DNA of 24,917 bases from Nitrospirota bacterium. Its GTDB lineage: Bacteria > Nitrospirota > Thermodesulfovibrionia > Thermodesulfovibrionales > JdFR-85. Shown one piece after another: positions 1 through 7,680 of this stretch (positions within the stretch are counted from its first letter, which is position 1; each line of letters starts with the position of its first letter). Both the position numbers and the translations under genes were made by a program. The stretch is taken from assembly GCA_013152195.1 (NCBI GenBank), contig JAADGU010000053.1, forward strand, positions 1 to 24,917, read 5' to 3'. The notes beneath the pieces were generated by a model. It was not told the DNA's origin and ran no database searches. It was given only the letters and a program-made list of their open reading frames with translations.

Positions 1-24
1 TCATCCTGTTTATCCTGTCTGAAA
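1..24. repeat. Fragment of a dispersed intergenic repeat (possible)
   Basis: The first bases read as two near-copies of ATCCTGT (CATCCTGTTTATCCTGTC). This phrase resembles short repeats that recur between genes in many environmental bacterial genomes, which is a recollection and not a search. Nothing else is recognisable between it and rnhA, and no clear promoter is seen in 1-116. Confidence 0.3.
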
Positions 25-116
25 ATAGCTGAACTTTTTATCTTTACGGTCAAATCATAAAGCAGCCATATATGTTATTTGGAATTAATAACATCAAAAA
101 GTTAAAATATGAAGTC

Positions 117-602
117 ATGAAAGATGATGAGAAACCATTTGTCGAGTTATATGCGGACGGTGCGTGCAGCGGTAATCCTGGTGTCGGGGGATTCGGAGCC
201 ATATTAAAATCAGGCAAGAAAGTCAGGGAATTGTCTGCCTGTGAAGAGATGACCACAAATAACAGGATGGAGTTACTCGGGGTGATTACGGCTCTGGAGG
301 CATTGAAAAAGCCTTGCCGTATCAGGATCACAACAGATTCGACTTATGTGGTTAAGGGAATGACCAGATGGATAAACAACTGGATTAAACAGAACTGGAA
401 GAACTCCCAGAAGAAGGAAGTCCTCAACAGGGATTTGTGGGAAAGACTGCTTAGAGCGTCCAGGCAACATGAGATAGACTGGGTCTGGGTAAAAGGACAT
501 AACGGGCATATGGAAAATGAGAGATGCGACGAGCTTGCAAGGCTTGCGTTAGAGAAGTGCCGGAGCCCAAAGGTTTCCCCGGATAAACCTCGGAGTTCAT
601 GA
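117..602 (+). CDS. rnhA: Ribonuclease HI
   Basis: Cytoplasmic endonuclease that cleaves the RNA strand of RNA-DNA hybrids (R-loops, primers), using two divalent metal ions. The four catalytic carboxylates are all visible. Numbered from an in-frame ATG at 72, they are Asp29 (YADGACSGNPG), Glu67 (NNRMEL), Asp89 (TTDSTYVV) and Asp153 (ERCDELA). The helper histidine of KGHNGH (His143) and the basic, Trp-rich handle region (WINNWIKQNWK) are also present, so this is the full E. coli type. The start at 117 gives 161 aa, close to the family's usual 150-160. The ATG at 72 would add 15 residues with no conserved content. Neither start has a convincing ribosome binding site, so the start is uncertain. 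It heads a tight plus-strand group, with only 10 bases to the U32 gene. Confidence 0.95.
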   Translation: MKDDEKPFVELYADGACSGNPGVGGFGAILKSGKKVRELSACEEMTTNNRMELLGVITALEALKKPCRIRITTDSTYVVKGMTRWINNWIKQNWKNSQKKEVLNRDLWERLLRASRQHEIDWVWVKGHNGHMENERCDELARLALEKCRSPKVSPDKPRSS

Positions 603-612
603 TTTTGCTGTT

Positions 613-1878
613 ATGTCAGATATGAAGGTTCCGGAGCTGCTTGCCCCTGCAGGGGATTTTGAAAAACTCAAGACCGCAATTCATTACGGCGCTGATGCCG
701 TCTATCTCGGGGACTCAAGGTTCAGCCTGAGAGGCAAGGCTGGAAACTTTACTGACAGTGAGCTAAGTAAAGCCGTTCTCTACGCCCGCGAAAAACATGT
801 AAAGGTATATGTAACAGTCAATATTTTTCCGCATAACCGTGACCTGGCCGGGCTTGAGGAACATATTGAACTCCTCAAACATGTAAGGCCGGATGCAGTA
901 ATCCTTTCCGACCCCGGCCTCTTCATGATGTTCAGAAAGAATGCTCCTGAAATAGAGATTCACATAAGCACCCAGGCCAATATCACCAATGTTGAATCCG
1001 CGCTCTTCTGGGAAGGTATAGGTGCCGGGAGGCTTGTGCTTTCGCGGGAGTTGTCAGTAGATGAAATAAAGGAGATCCGCCGCAAAACATCAGTGGGGCT
1101 GGAGGTGTTTGTCCACGGCTCAATGTGTATCTCTTATTCCGGCAGGTGTTATATCAGCAGTTTTCTCGCATCCAGGAGTGCCAACCTGGGTCAATGCACG
1201 AATTCCTGCAGATGGAGCTATGCCCTCATGGAGGAGAAGAGAGACGGAGAATTTTTTCCAGTATTCGAAAACGACAGGGGTACCTTCATAATGAGTTCAA
1301 AAGACCTCTGCATGATTGAACACCTGCCCGTTCTTGCTGAGGCAGGCATTGACAGTCTCAAGATAGAGGGCAGGATGAAGGGGATAAATTATATAGCAGG
1401 CGTTGTAAAGACTTACAGGGAGGCAATTGATTCCCTGAAAGACGGTGGTGCATACAGAGTGAATCCGGGATGGTTGAGGGAACTTTCGATGTTCAGCAGC
1501 AGGGGATATACAACAGGCATGTTCTTTGGGAAACAGCCTGACGAAGGTTATAATTTTAACGGTGAGGGGTATAGAATGAGCCATGAACTTGTTGGAACTA
1601 TCCTTGATACCAACGGTAATACCGCAAGCGTTGGCCTGAGAAACAGGCTTGATGTGGGGGATCCCGTTGAATACCTTTCCCCTGGACTGGAAGAAAAAGT
1701 CTTTAAAATCAGCTCGATGAAAGATAAAGACGGAATAGATATAACCTCGGCAAGAAACGGGGATATTGTATTTATCAGGGTACCGGAAGGAGTACGAAGG
1801 AAGGACCTGATACGAAGGGAAAAAGGGGCCGGTGTTACACAACGTAATGCAATGTGTGTCCAGGGAGAGATCGGATGA
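613..1878 (+). CDS. U32-family [4Fe-4S] protein (TrhP-like tRNA hydroxylation factor)
   Basis: The protein (421 aa) begins with the U32 signature ELLAPAGDFEKLKTA and a TIM-barrel-like core. It carries the family motif EVFVHGSMC followed by cysteines 172, 179, 195 and 199, the set that binds a [4Fe-4S] cluster in characterised U32 proteins, then IEGRMKG. The family is labelled collagenase-like peptidase. Characterised bacterial members act in prephenate-dependent 5-hydroxyuridine formation in tRNA (TrhP/YegQ), rRNA hydroxylation (RlhA) or O2-independent ubiquinone hydroxylation (UbiU/UbiV). Length and the beta-rich C-terminus (about residues 330-410) fit the TrhP group best, but this subgroup call is inference. 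An internal ATG at 622 (MKVPELL) is an alternative start. The stop overlaps the next gene's start (ATGA), so the two are probably translationally coupled. Confidence 0.85.
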   Translation: MSDMKVPELLAPAGDFEKLKTAIHYGADAVYLGDSRFSLRGKAGNFTDSELSKAVLYAREKHVKVYVTVNIFPHNRDLAGLEEHIELLKHVRPDAVILSDPGLFMMFRKNAPEIEIHISTQANITNVESALFWEGIGAGRLVLSRELSVDEIKEIRRKTSVGLEVFVHGSMCISYSGRCYISSFLASRSANLGQCTNSCRWSYALMEEKRDGEFFPVFENDRGTFIMSSKDLCMIEHLPVLAEAGIDSLKIEGRMKGINYIAGVVKTYREAIDSLKDGGAYRVNPGWLRELSMFSSRGYTTGMFFGKQPDEGYNFNGEGYRMSHELVGTILDTNGNTASVGLRNRLDVGDPVEYLSPGLEEKVFKISSMKDKDGIDITSARNGDIVFIRVPEGVRRKDLIRREKGAGVTQRNAMCVQGEIG

Positions 1879-2558
1879 TGAGCAAGTTCTTCCTTTTCTA
1901 TGTCCTTTACTGGATGCTGGGAAATCCGATCATTGCGCTTCTGGTGATACTCCTCATATCTTTCACTATAGACAGGACTTATTTTGGCTTTGTCCCCGAC
2001 CCCTTCAAGGCCTTCAGGAGAGCGGGAAGGATAAACGAACTCAGGAGGATTGTGTCAATAAATCCTCATGATGCCCGGGCTCTGAAAGAACTTGGCATAT
2101 TTATGTTCGAGAAGAAGAAATACGGTAAGGCCGTCGAATATTTTGAAAGGGCGGCAAACAGGATGTCTGATGATCCTGAATTCAACTACTATTATGGAAT
2201 CTCGATCGCAAAAAACGGGGATATACGGAAGGGTTGGGAGTATGTTGCCGCAGCCATAAAGGCTTCACCAAACCTCAAATACGGAGAGCCGTATCTTTTA
2301 ATGGCCGAGGTTTATATCGACAACAAGGACTACAGCAAGGCCCTGCCGCTGCTTGAGCATTTTGAGAAGATACACTCTTATAGTTCAAGGGGGCTTTATC
2401 AGATGGGCCTTGTCAGGTTGAAGCTGGGCATGAAGGAAGAAGGCATGCGTTATCTGAAAAAATCGATAGAGGTCTTTAAAGCCGCCCCCCGTTTCAAGCG
2501 CAAACTGGACAGGAAATGGGCCTGGAAGGCGAGGGCCTTGCTGAAAAAAGGTTTTTAG
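1875..2558 (+). CDS. Membrane-anchored TPR protein
   Basis: A 227-aa protein of unknown specific function. Residues about 4-32 form one hydrophobic N-terminal segment (FLFYVLYWMLG...ALLVILLISF). A soluble part follows with about four tetratricopeptide repeats (roughly 66-99, 100-133, 137-170 and 171-204), recognisable from the spaced G, Y, A and F/L pattern (for example ALKELGIFMFEKKKYGKAVEYF). TPR arrays dock protein partners, so an inner-membrane scaffold role is likely. The start at 1875 is chosen because GGAGAG at 1864-1869 is a well-placed ribosome binding site and the ATG overlaps the upstream TGA. A longer frame from 1854 exists but would start inside the U32 gene without such a site. 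It converges on nrdR with only 2 bases between stop codons. Confidence 0.8.
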   Translation: MMSKFFLFYVLYWMLGNPIIALLVILLISFTIDRTYFGFVPDPFKAFRRAGRINELRRIVSINPHDARALKELGIFMFEKKKYGKAVEYFERAANRMSDDPEFNYYYGISIAKNGDIRKGWEYVAAAIKASPNLKYGEPYLLMAEVYIDNKDYSKALPLLEHFEKIHSYSSRGLYQMGLVRLKLGMKEEGMRYLKKSIEVFKAAPRFKRKLDRKWAWKARALLKKGF

Positions 2559-2560
2559 TT

Positions 2561-3025
2561 TTATCTGCTTTTCTTTGCCTCAAAAAGACTTTTTACTTCA
2601 TCCATGAGCTCATTTATGTCCTTAAACTGCCTGTAAACTGAGGCAAACCTGACGTATGCAACCTTGTCAAGTTCCTTCAGGGCATTCATAACCTCTTCCC
2701 CTATCCATGCGCTCTGTATCTCTTTTACCCCCAACTCAAGGAGCCTTTTTTCAATTCCGTCAACTATGCCTTCAAGTGTCTCAGTTGAAATGGGTCTCTT
2801 TTCACATGCCTTTTTCAGACCCGACAGTATCTTGTATCGCTCAAAACCCTCTCTGCGGGCATCCTTTTTAACCACCATCGGCAAAACATCTTCGATCCTC
2901 TCATACGAAGTAAAGCGGCGTTCGCACCCAAGACATTCCCTCCGCCTCCGGATGATGTCCCCCTCCTTACTCATCCGTGAATCTATAACCCTGTCATCGA
3001 GATTTCCGCAAAATGGACATTTCAT
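2561..3025 (-). CDS. nrdR: Transcriptional repressor NrdR
   Basis: Repressor of ribonucleotide reductase genes that senses ATP/dATP. The 154-aa length is typical. The N-terminal zinc ribbon has Cys3, Cys6, Cys31 and Cys34 (MKCPFC...CLGCERRF), with an arginine run (26-29) for DNA contact. Residues about 47-137 form the ATP-cone nucleotide-sensing domain (VVKKDARREGFERYKILSGL). TGGAG about 10 bases before the ATG is the ribosome binding site. It follows rpiB and glyA on the same strand, a neighbourhood seen in other bacteria, but here 233 bases containing an inverted-repeat element separate it from glyA. It may therefore need its own promoter. No NrdR-box-containing nrd gene lies in the window. 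Confidence 0.96.
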   Translation of the reverse strand: MKCPFCGNLDDRVIDSRMSKEGDIIRRRRECLGCERRFTSYERIEDVLPMVVKKDARREGFERYKILSGLKKACEKRPISTETLEGIVDGIEKRLLELGVKEIQSAWIGEEVMNALKELDKVAYVRFASVYRQFKDINELMDEVKSLFEAKKSR

Positions 3026-3069
3026 GGTTTTGACTCCAATAAGATAGTCTTAACTTTGATAGAATAATT

Positions 3070-3240
3070 AACCACAGAGACACTGAGACACCGAGAAAGA
3101 CTGAACAGGATTTCCGGAGAAGCCGGAATGACAGAAAAAACAACGAATACTTGACCTTATACACAGACTCTTAACTAATAACTTCAGGGTTTATCTTGGA
3201 TTTTTACTTGAAATCTCAGTGTCTCTGTGTCTCTGTGGTT
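3070..3240. repeat. Inverted-repeat intergenic element (AACCACAGAGACAC type)
   Basis: The left arm at 3070-3096 begins AACCACAGAGACACTGAGAC. The right arm at 3214-3240 is its reverse complement with about 25 of 27 positions identical. The 117-base interior carries no open frame of note but includes a phrase (CCGGAGAAGCCGGAATGAC) with a small inverted repeat of its own. A related copy flanks 7545-7635. The arms could fold into a long stem in RNA. The element fills nearly all of the glyA-nrdR gap and looks like a non-autonomous, MITE-like or REP-like insertion. Confidence 0.75.
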
Positions 3241-3258
3241 ATCTATATCATTATGATT

Positions 3259-4489
3259 TCAGTAAATTGGGAACCTGTTGCAGAGGGTAAGCACACGTTC
3301 CTTCAAGACCCTCAGCTCCTCCTCATTCTTTGAATTGTTAATAACCTTATCAATAATAGAAGCAATCTCTGCCATCTCTTCCTCAGCCATTCCCCTGGTG
3401 GTTACGCAGGGGGAGCCAAGCCTTATCCCGCTCGTTATTGTAGGGGGCTTTTTGTCATAGGGTATGGAGTTTTTATTTACGGTTATCCCGGCTATATCAA
3501 GGCTTGTCTCTGCATCCTTGCCGGTAATACCTTTTCCGGTAAGGTCAACGAGCATCAGGTGGTTGTCCGTTCCGCCTGAGACTATATCAAAACCCCTTTG
3601 AACAAGCTCTGCAGAGAGCCTTTTGGCGTTGTCCACGACTCTTCTCTGATAGGTTTTAAACTCCCCGGTCAGTGCCTCCTTGAAGGCTACCGCCTTTGCA
3701 GCAATGACATGGACAAGAGGTCCGCCCTGTGAGCCTGGAAATATCATTTTATCTATTTTTTTTGCAAAATCTGATCTGCACATAATCATCCCTCCACGGG
3801 GACCCCTGAGGGTCTTGTGGGTGGTTGTTGTGACAAAATCTGAGTGGGGAAATGGTGAGGGATGTACTCCGGCGGCAATAAGTCCGGCAATGTGGGCAAT
3901 ATCTGCAAGCAGCGCCTGTCTCTTTGGCTATATCGGCAAATGCCCTGAAATCGATAATCCTTGAGTATGCGCTTGCACCTGTTATTATAAGCCCCGGGCG
4001 GTGCCTCCTTGCAAGGTCCCTCACTTCATCCATATCAATATAGCCGTCTTTATTTACACCATAAGTTACCGGATTGTATAAAAAACCTGAAAAGTTTACA
4101 GAGGCTCCATGAGAAAGGTGCCCTCCGTGGTTCAGGTTCATTCCAAGTACTGTGTCTCCTGGCTTAAGGACAGAGAAGTAGACGGCCATATTGGCCTGAG
4201 TCCCTGAATGGGGCTGTACATTAATATGTTCGGCTCCAAATAGCTCCCTTGCTCTCTGAATTGCGAGATCCTCGACCTGATCGGCAAATTCGCAGCCTCC
4301 ATAATACCGCCTGCCCGGGTAGCCCTCAGCGTATTTATTTGTGAATACAGAGCCCTGTGCCTCAAGGACTGCCTGTGAGGCATAGTTTTCCGAGGCAATA
4401 AGAAGTATCTTGTTTTTCTCTCTCTCTGTCTCGTTAATAACCGCATCATAAACATCAGGGTCGACAATTTTCAATGATTCAAGACTCAT
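3259..4489 (-). pseudogene. glyA: Serine hydroxymethyltransferase, frameshifted
   Basis: SHMT interconverts serine plus tetrahydrofolate with glycine plus 5,10-methylene-THF, using pyridoxal phosphate in the cytoplasm. The N-terminal part reads MSLESLKIVDPDVYD from 4489, with IASENYAS, NKYAEGYPGRRYYGG and the substrate/PLP motifs typical of SHMT. After FADIAKETGA the frame is lost at about 3908-3914. The other frame resumes LADIAHIAGLIAAG, the PLP-lysine motif TTTTHKTLRGPRGG and a normal C-terminus (GIRLGSPCVTTRGM) to 3259. Compared with the family spacing GA-xxxx-D, only 7 of 12 bases remain, so about 5 bases are missing. Restoring them gives 411 aa, the normal length. Every other motif is intact, so this is either a very recent mutation or an assembly error. 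AAGGAG precedes the ATG. It lies 13 bases after rpiB in an apparent operon. Confidence 0.9.
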
Positions 4490-4502
4490 CTCTGCTCCTT
4501 CA

Positions 4503-4964
4503 TCACTCCTTGTTTCCTTCGTTGAGTTTTGTTTCTATTATTGATATCTTTTCAAGTCTCCTTGAATGCCTCTGGCCTTCAAAAGGGGTTTTAAGCCATA
4601 TTTTTACTATCTCTGCAGCAATCTCATTATCTATTATTTTTGCACCAAGGACAAGAACATTTGAATCATTATGAAGACGGCCCATCCTGGCAGTAAGTGG
4701 GTTATGGCAGAGTGTTGCGCGTACTCCCGGAAACTTGTTGGCAACAATTGACATTCCGAGTCCCGTGCCGCATATCAGGATGCCCCTTTCAATCTCTCCT
4801 GTGGAGACAGCATCTGATACCCTCTCACCATAATCAGGGTAATCAACAGAGCAGTTATCACCTGTTCCATAATCCAGGGTATCTATCCCGAATCTCTGAA
4901 GCAGTGCTTTAATGCTTTCTTTCAGTTCCAGACCAGCGTGGTCACAAGCAATGGCAATTTTCAT
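4503..4964 (-). CDS. rpiB: Ribose-5-phosphate isomerase B
   Basis: Interconverts ribose 5-phosphate and ribulose 5-phosphate in the non-oxidative pentose phosphate pathway. From the ATG at 4964 the product is 153 aa and starts MKIAIACDHAG, the canonical RpiB N-terminus with Asp8-His9. The catalytic cysteine is Cys65 in ICGTGLGMSIVANK, and His98-Asn99 (RLHNDSNVL) matches the ring-opening histidine of E. coli RpiB. A longer in-frame reading from 5042 adds 26 residues with no homology and would start upstream of the predicted -10 region's transcript start, so it is rejected. An ATG at 4973 is a minor alternative. It is the first gene of the rpiB-glyA unit, and the glyA ribosome binding site lies in the 13-base gap. 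Confidence 0.94.
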   Translation of the reverse strand: MKIAIACDHAGLELKESIKALLQRFGIDTLDYGTGDNCSVDYPDYGERVSDAVSTGEIERGILICGTGLGMSIVANKFPGVRATLCHNPLTARMGRLHNDSNVLVLGAKIIDNEIAAEIVKIWLKTPFEGQRHSRRLEKISIIETKLNEGNKE

Positions 4965-5037
4965 TGAAAACATAATATTATTTAGTGTTTGATATATGGT
5001 GTCATTCTGAGGTTTATAGACAACGACACTGGAAATT

Positions 5038-5067
5038 ATCATAAATAACCAAAAGCATTGAAGTCAA
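5038..5067 (-). promoter_or_regulatory. Predicted sigma70 promoter for rpiB-glyA
   Basis: On the minus strand TTGACT (5067-5062), an 18-base spacer and TATGAT (5043-5038) fit a housekeeping promoter. Transcription would start near 5031, leaving about 67 bases of leader before rpiB. Its -35 box overlaps that of the opposing promoter by two bases. Confidence 0.6.
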
Positions 5068-5087
5068 GAAAAGAAATATTGTATAAT
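5058..5087 (+). promoter_or_regulatory. Predicted sigma70 promoter for the synthase-icd unit
   Basis: TTGAAG (5058-5063), an 18-base spacer and a perfect TATAAT (5082-5087) point to a start near 5094. The resulting leader of about 110 bases before the ATG at 5207 is long enough to hold regulation, but I see no riboswitch or attenuator in it. The ribosome binding site GGGAG lies just before the ATG. Confidence 0.6.
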
Positions 5088-5206
5088 TTATATTCAATCC
5101 GGAGAATGGATATAGAGACAGTGTTAAAGTACTTCCTGCGTAGGGTTCGCTGATTTCCTGGTAGTAATTAAAGAAACAGAAAATAAATATAAAGAGGGAG
5201 ATATAT

Positions 5207-6448
5207 ATGACTGAAAAAGGAAAGGTTTACCTGATTGATGTCACTAACCGTGATGGTGTTCAGACATCGAGGATTTTGCTTCCAAAGCTTTCAAAGACCA
5301 TGATAAACCTCTATCTTGACGAGATGGGTGTTTATCAGAGCGAGGTTGGTTTTCCAACCCTCAAACATGAGATAAACTATATCAATGCCAACATAGAACT
5401 TGCACGTCTGGGACGGATAAAGACCCTCCACCTTGAGGGGTGGTGCAGGGCAGTGCCTGAGGACGTGGAGCTCTCTTTCAAGAATTGTCCGGGGCTGAAA
5501 CATATCAATATCTCGATCTCAACTTCCGAGATAATGATACAGGGAAAATTTCAGGGTAGAAAGGTGTTTAAGGACCTGCTGAAGACAACGATTGAGGCGT
5601 TGAAGACCGCAAAGGCCCTTGGTGCCGAGACCGTTGGTATCAATGCAGAGGATGCCTCAAGGACGGAGCTGGAACGTCTCATCGAATTTATCATTGCCGG
5701 TAAGGAGGCAGGGGCTGACAGATTCCGTTACTGTGATACCCTGGGGGCAGATGACCCCATAACAATTTATGAAAGGATTAACGCAATTTCTGCTGCCACA
5801 AAGTTTCCGATAGAGATGCACTGTCACAACGATCTTGGTATGGCCGAGGCCGTCTCTGTTGCAGGGGCAAGGGCAGCCATAGAGAGCGGTATGCATACGT
5901 ATATAAACACCACAATAAACGGTTATGGCGAAAGGGCCGGTAATGCTGATCTGGTATCCACCATGCTGGCTTTGAAGTTCTCAACTGGTCTCAGGGAGAG
6001 GGCCCCGCTTGACGAACGGGTCAATCTGAAGATGGCCTGGAGGATTGCAAAGTATGCCTCCTATGCCTTTAACATACCCATACCGATTACACAGGCCGGT
6101 GTCGGGGCCAATGCCTTTGCCCATGAGTCCGGTATTCATGCTGACGGTGCATTGAAGGACAGGCGTAATTATGAGCTCTATGACCCTGAAGATGTGGGCA
6201 GGGGAGAGCCTGACCTGCTTCAGTCTGGCAGAGTTATAACTACAGGGGCCTATGGTGGCGTTAAAGGCTTCCGCCATGTCTATGACGGGTTGGGTATCCA
6301 TTTCAAAAGTGATGAAGAGGCAAGGAGGGTACTCGAGCTGGTCCAGTATGCAAACCTTCATACCCAGAAACCACTGACCGATGATGAGTTGAGATTTATT
6401 GCTTCATATCCTGAAGTGGTCAAGAAAATTCTGACGGTGAACTTCTAA
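5207..6448 (+). CDS. Homocitrate synthase/isopropylmalate synthase-family enzyme, candidate Re-citrate synthase
   Basis: A DRE-TIM metallolyase-type Claisen-condensing enzyme (413 aa) that joins acetyl-CoA to a 2-oxo acid. The barrel starts with LIDVTNRDGVQTSR (Arg15-Asp16). The divalent-metal HxH pair is His205/His207 (EMHCHNDLG), with Asn246 in GERAGNADL. After the barrel comes the catalytic subdomain motif AFAHESGIHADGALK. There is no LeuA-type leucine-binding regulatory domain, so it is not a standard isopropylmalate synthase. Its stop overlaps the icd start and mdh follows, so oxaloacetate is a plausible co-substrate and citrate the product. Re-citrate synthases belong to this family, although such proteins are usually annotated homocitrate synthase. 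The alternatives are homocitrate synthase (NifV/AAA lysine pathway) or citramalate synthase. Family membership is certain; the substrate is inferred. Confidence 0.85.
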   Translation: MTEKGKVYLIDVTNRDGVQTSRILLPKLSKTMINLYLDEMGVYQSEVGFPTLKHEINYINANIELARLGRIKTLHLEGWCRAVPEDVELSFKNCPGLKHINISISTSEIMIQGKFQGRKVFKDLLKTTIEALKTAKALGAETVGINAEDASRTELERLIEFIIAGKEAGADRFRYCDTLGADDPITIYERINAISAATKFPIEMHCHNDLGMAEAVSVAGARAAIESGMHTYINTTINGYGERAGNADLVSTMLALKFSTGLRERAPLDERVNLKMAWRIAKYASYAFNIPIPITQAGVGANAFAHESGIHADGALKDRRNYELYDPEDVGRGEPDLLQSGRVITTGAYGGVKGFRHVYDGLGIHFKSDEEARRVLELVQYANLHTQKPLTDDELRFIASYPEVVKKILTVNF

Positions 6449-7527
6449 TGCACAGGATAACACTTATTCCGGGTGATGGTGTTGGACCTGAGATATCTGA
6501 GGCTACGGTCAGGGTTATAGAGGCAACCGGTGTTCCGATAGAGTGGGATGTGCAGGAGGCTGGTGAGGATGTTTATAAGAGCGAGGGAACTCCACTTCCC
6601 GAGCGCGTTATTGAATCTATAAGAAAGAACAGGGTTGCCATCAAGGGGCCTGTTACCACACCTGTTGGCAAGGGGTTCAGGAGTGTCAATGTTACATTGA
6701 GGCAGACCCTTGACCTCTATGCATGTCTGAGGCCCTGCAGGGCTTTTAAGGGAGCACGGACCAAATTCGAAGGGTTGAATCTTGTAGTTGTCAGAGAAAA
6801 CACCGAAGACCTCTATGCCGGTATCGAGTTTGCCAAGGGTTCTCAGGAGGCATTGGGGTTGATCGACTACATTGAGAAGGCTGCCCGGAAGCGGATAAGG
6901 GAAGACTCCGGGATAAGTATCAAGCCTATATCCGTGTTTGGTACAGAAAGAATTGTAAGGTTTGCCTTTGAATATGCCAGGGCCAATGGAAGGAAAAAGG
7001 TTACTGCAGTGCATAAGGCGAATATCATGAAGTTCTCTGACGGGCTCTTTCTTGATGTGGCAAGAGAGGTCGCGGCGGATTACCCTGATATCGGGTTTGA
7101 AGACAGGATTATTGATAATATGTGCATGCAGCTTGTACAGAAGCCTGAATTATATGATGTCCTTGTGCTGCCGAACCTTTACGGGGATATCGTTTCAGAC
7201 CTTGCTGCAGGTCTTATCGGGGGGCTGGGTCTTGCGCCCGGGGCCAATATAGGAAAGGATATAGCGGTTTTCGAGCCAACCCATGGCAGTGCTCCCAAAT
7301 ATAAGGGACTGAATAAGGTAAACCCGCTTGCCATGATCCTGTCAGGGGTGATGCTGCTGAGGCACATAGGCGAGCGTGAGGCTGCCGTGCGTCTTGAGAC
7401 GGCCGTAGCCGAGGTTATAGAAGAAGGCAAGAGTGTGACCTATGACATGAAGCCTGCTGCTGATGACCCCACTGCTGTCGGGACATCGGAGGTGGCGGAT
7501 GCAATTATTGAGAAAATGACGCGCTGA
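6448..7527 (+). CDS. icd: Isocitrate dehydrogenase, short form
   Basis: Oxidatively decarboxylates isocitrate to 2-oxoglutarate. The product is 359 aa, shorter than E. coli Icd (416). The substrate loop is of isocitrate type: RSVNVTLRQTLDLYACLRP gives Ser79, Asn81, Arg85 and Arg95, matching the E. coli Ser113 region and unlike isopropylmalate or homoisocitrate dehydrogenases. RENTEDLYAG (Arg116, Tyr123), Lys190 and the metal aspartates (Asp223, Asp247, Asp251) are present. In the cofactor loop His279-GSAP-Lys284-Tyr285 and Val291-Asn292 follow the NADP+ pattern of E. coli (Lys344, Tyr345, Val351). The equivalent of Arg395 is missing, so NADP+ use is only likely. The TAATG overlap with the upstream synthase implies translational coupling. 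Alternative annotation: isocitrate/isopropylmalate dehydrogenase family. Confidence 0.9.
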   Translation: MHRITLIPGDGVGPEISEATVRVIEATGVPIEWDVQEAGEDVYKSEGTPLPERVIESIRKNRVAIKGPVTTPVGKGFRSVNVTLRQTLDLYACLRPCRAFKGARTKFEGLNLVVVRENTEDLYAGIEFAKGSQEALGLIDYIEKAARKRIREDSGISIKPISVFGTERIVRFAFEYARANGRKKVTAVHKANIMKFSDGLFLDVAREVAADYPDIGFEDRIIDNMCMQLVQKPELYDVLVLPNLYGDIVSDLAAGLIGGLGLAPGANIGKDIAVFEPTHGSAPKYKGLNKVNPLAMILSGVMLLRHIGEREAAVRLETAVAEVIEEGKSVTYDMKPAADDPTAVGTSEVADAIIEKMTR

Positions 7528-7544
7528 AATATACCGGAAGTTAT

Positions 7545-7635
7545 AACCACAGAGGCACAGAGACACTGAGATAAAAGAATTCTTTATGAAAAACTTTTTT
7601 ACTGTCTTTCTCTGAGTCTCTGTGCCTCTGTGGTT
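7545..7635. repeat. Inverted-repeat intergenic element, second copy
   Basis: The arms are AACCACAGAGGCACAGAGAC at 7545-7564 and its exact 20-base reverse complement at 7616-7635, separated by 51 AT-rich bases. It is the same family as the element at 3070-3240 but with a shorter interior. It lies in the icd-mdh gap and could form a stable hairpin in the transcript, either limiting read-through to mdh or protecting mRNA ends. Confidence 0.75.
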
Positions 7636-7680
7636 AATTTCAGGTTTTATTCTTGTACTTTCCAAGACAGGAGATAGAGA

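Noticed and set aside
1297..1842. Open frame of 181 codons antisense to the U32 gene
   Set aside because: Fully contained in a conserved gene, with no motif and no promoter. A chance product of codon bias.
2664..3047. Plus-strand open frame over nrdR
   Set aside because: The minus-strand reading has the complete NrdR zinc ribbon and ATP cone. The plus-strand protein is a serine-rich shadow.
3901..3916. Programmed ribosomal frameshift in glyA
   Set aside because: There is no slippery heptamer or nearby stimulatory structure, SHMT is not known to use frameshifting, and the spacing shows missing bases instead of an in-place slip.
6445..7014. Long open frame (189 codons) on the minus strand opposite the isocitrate dehydrogenase
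   Set aside because: It lies wholly inside a well-supported gene, has no ribosome binding site or recognisable motif, and its composition is that expected of a shadow frame.
6448..7527. Homoisocitrate or 3-isopropylmalate dehydrogenase
   Set aside because: The loop RSVNVTLRQTLDLYACLRP keeps the isocitrate-specific Ser and Asn; homoisocitrate and isopropylmalate enzymes differ at this loop.
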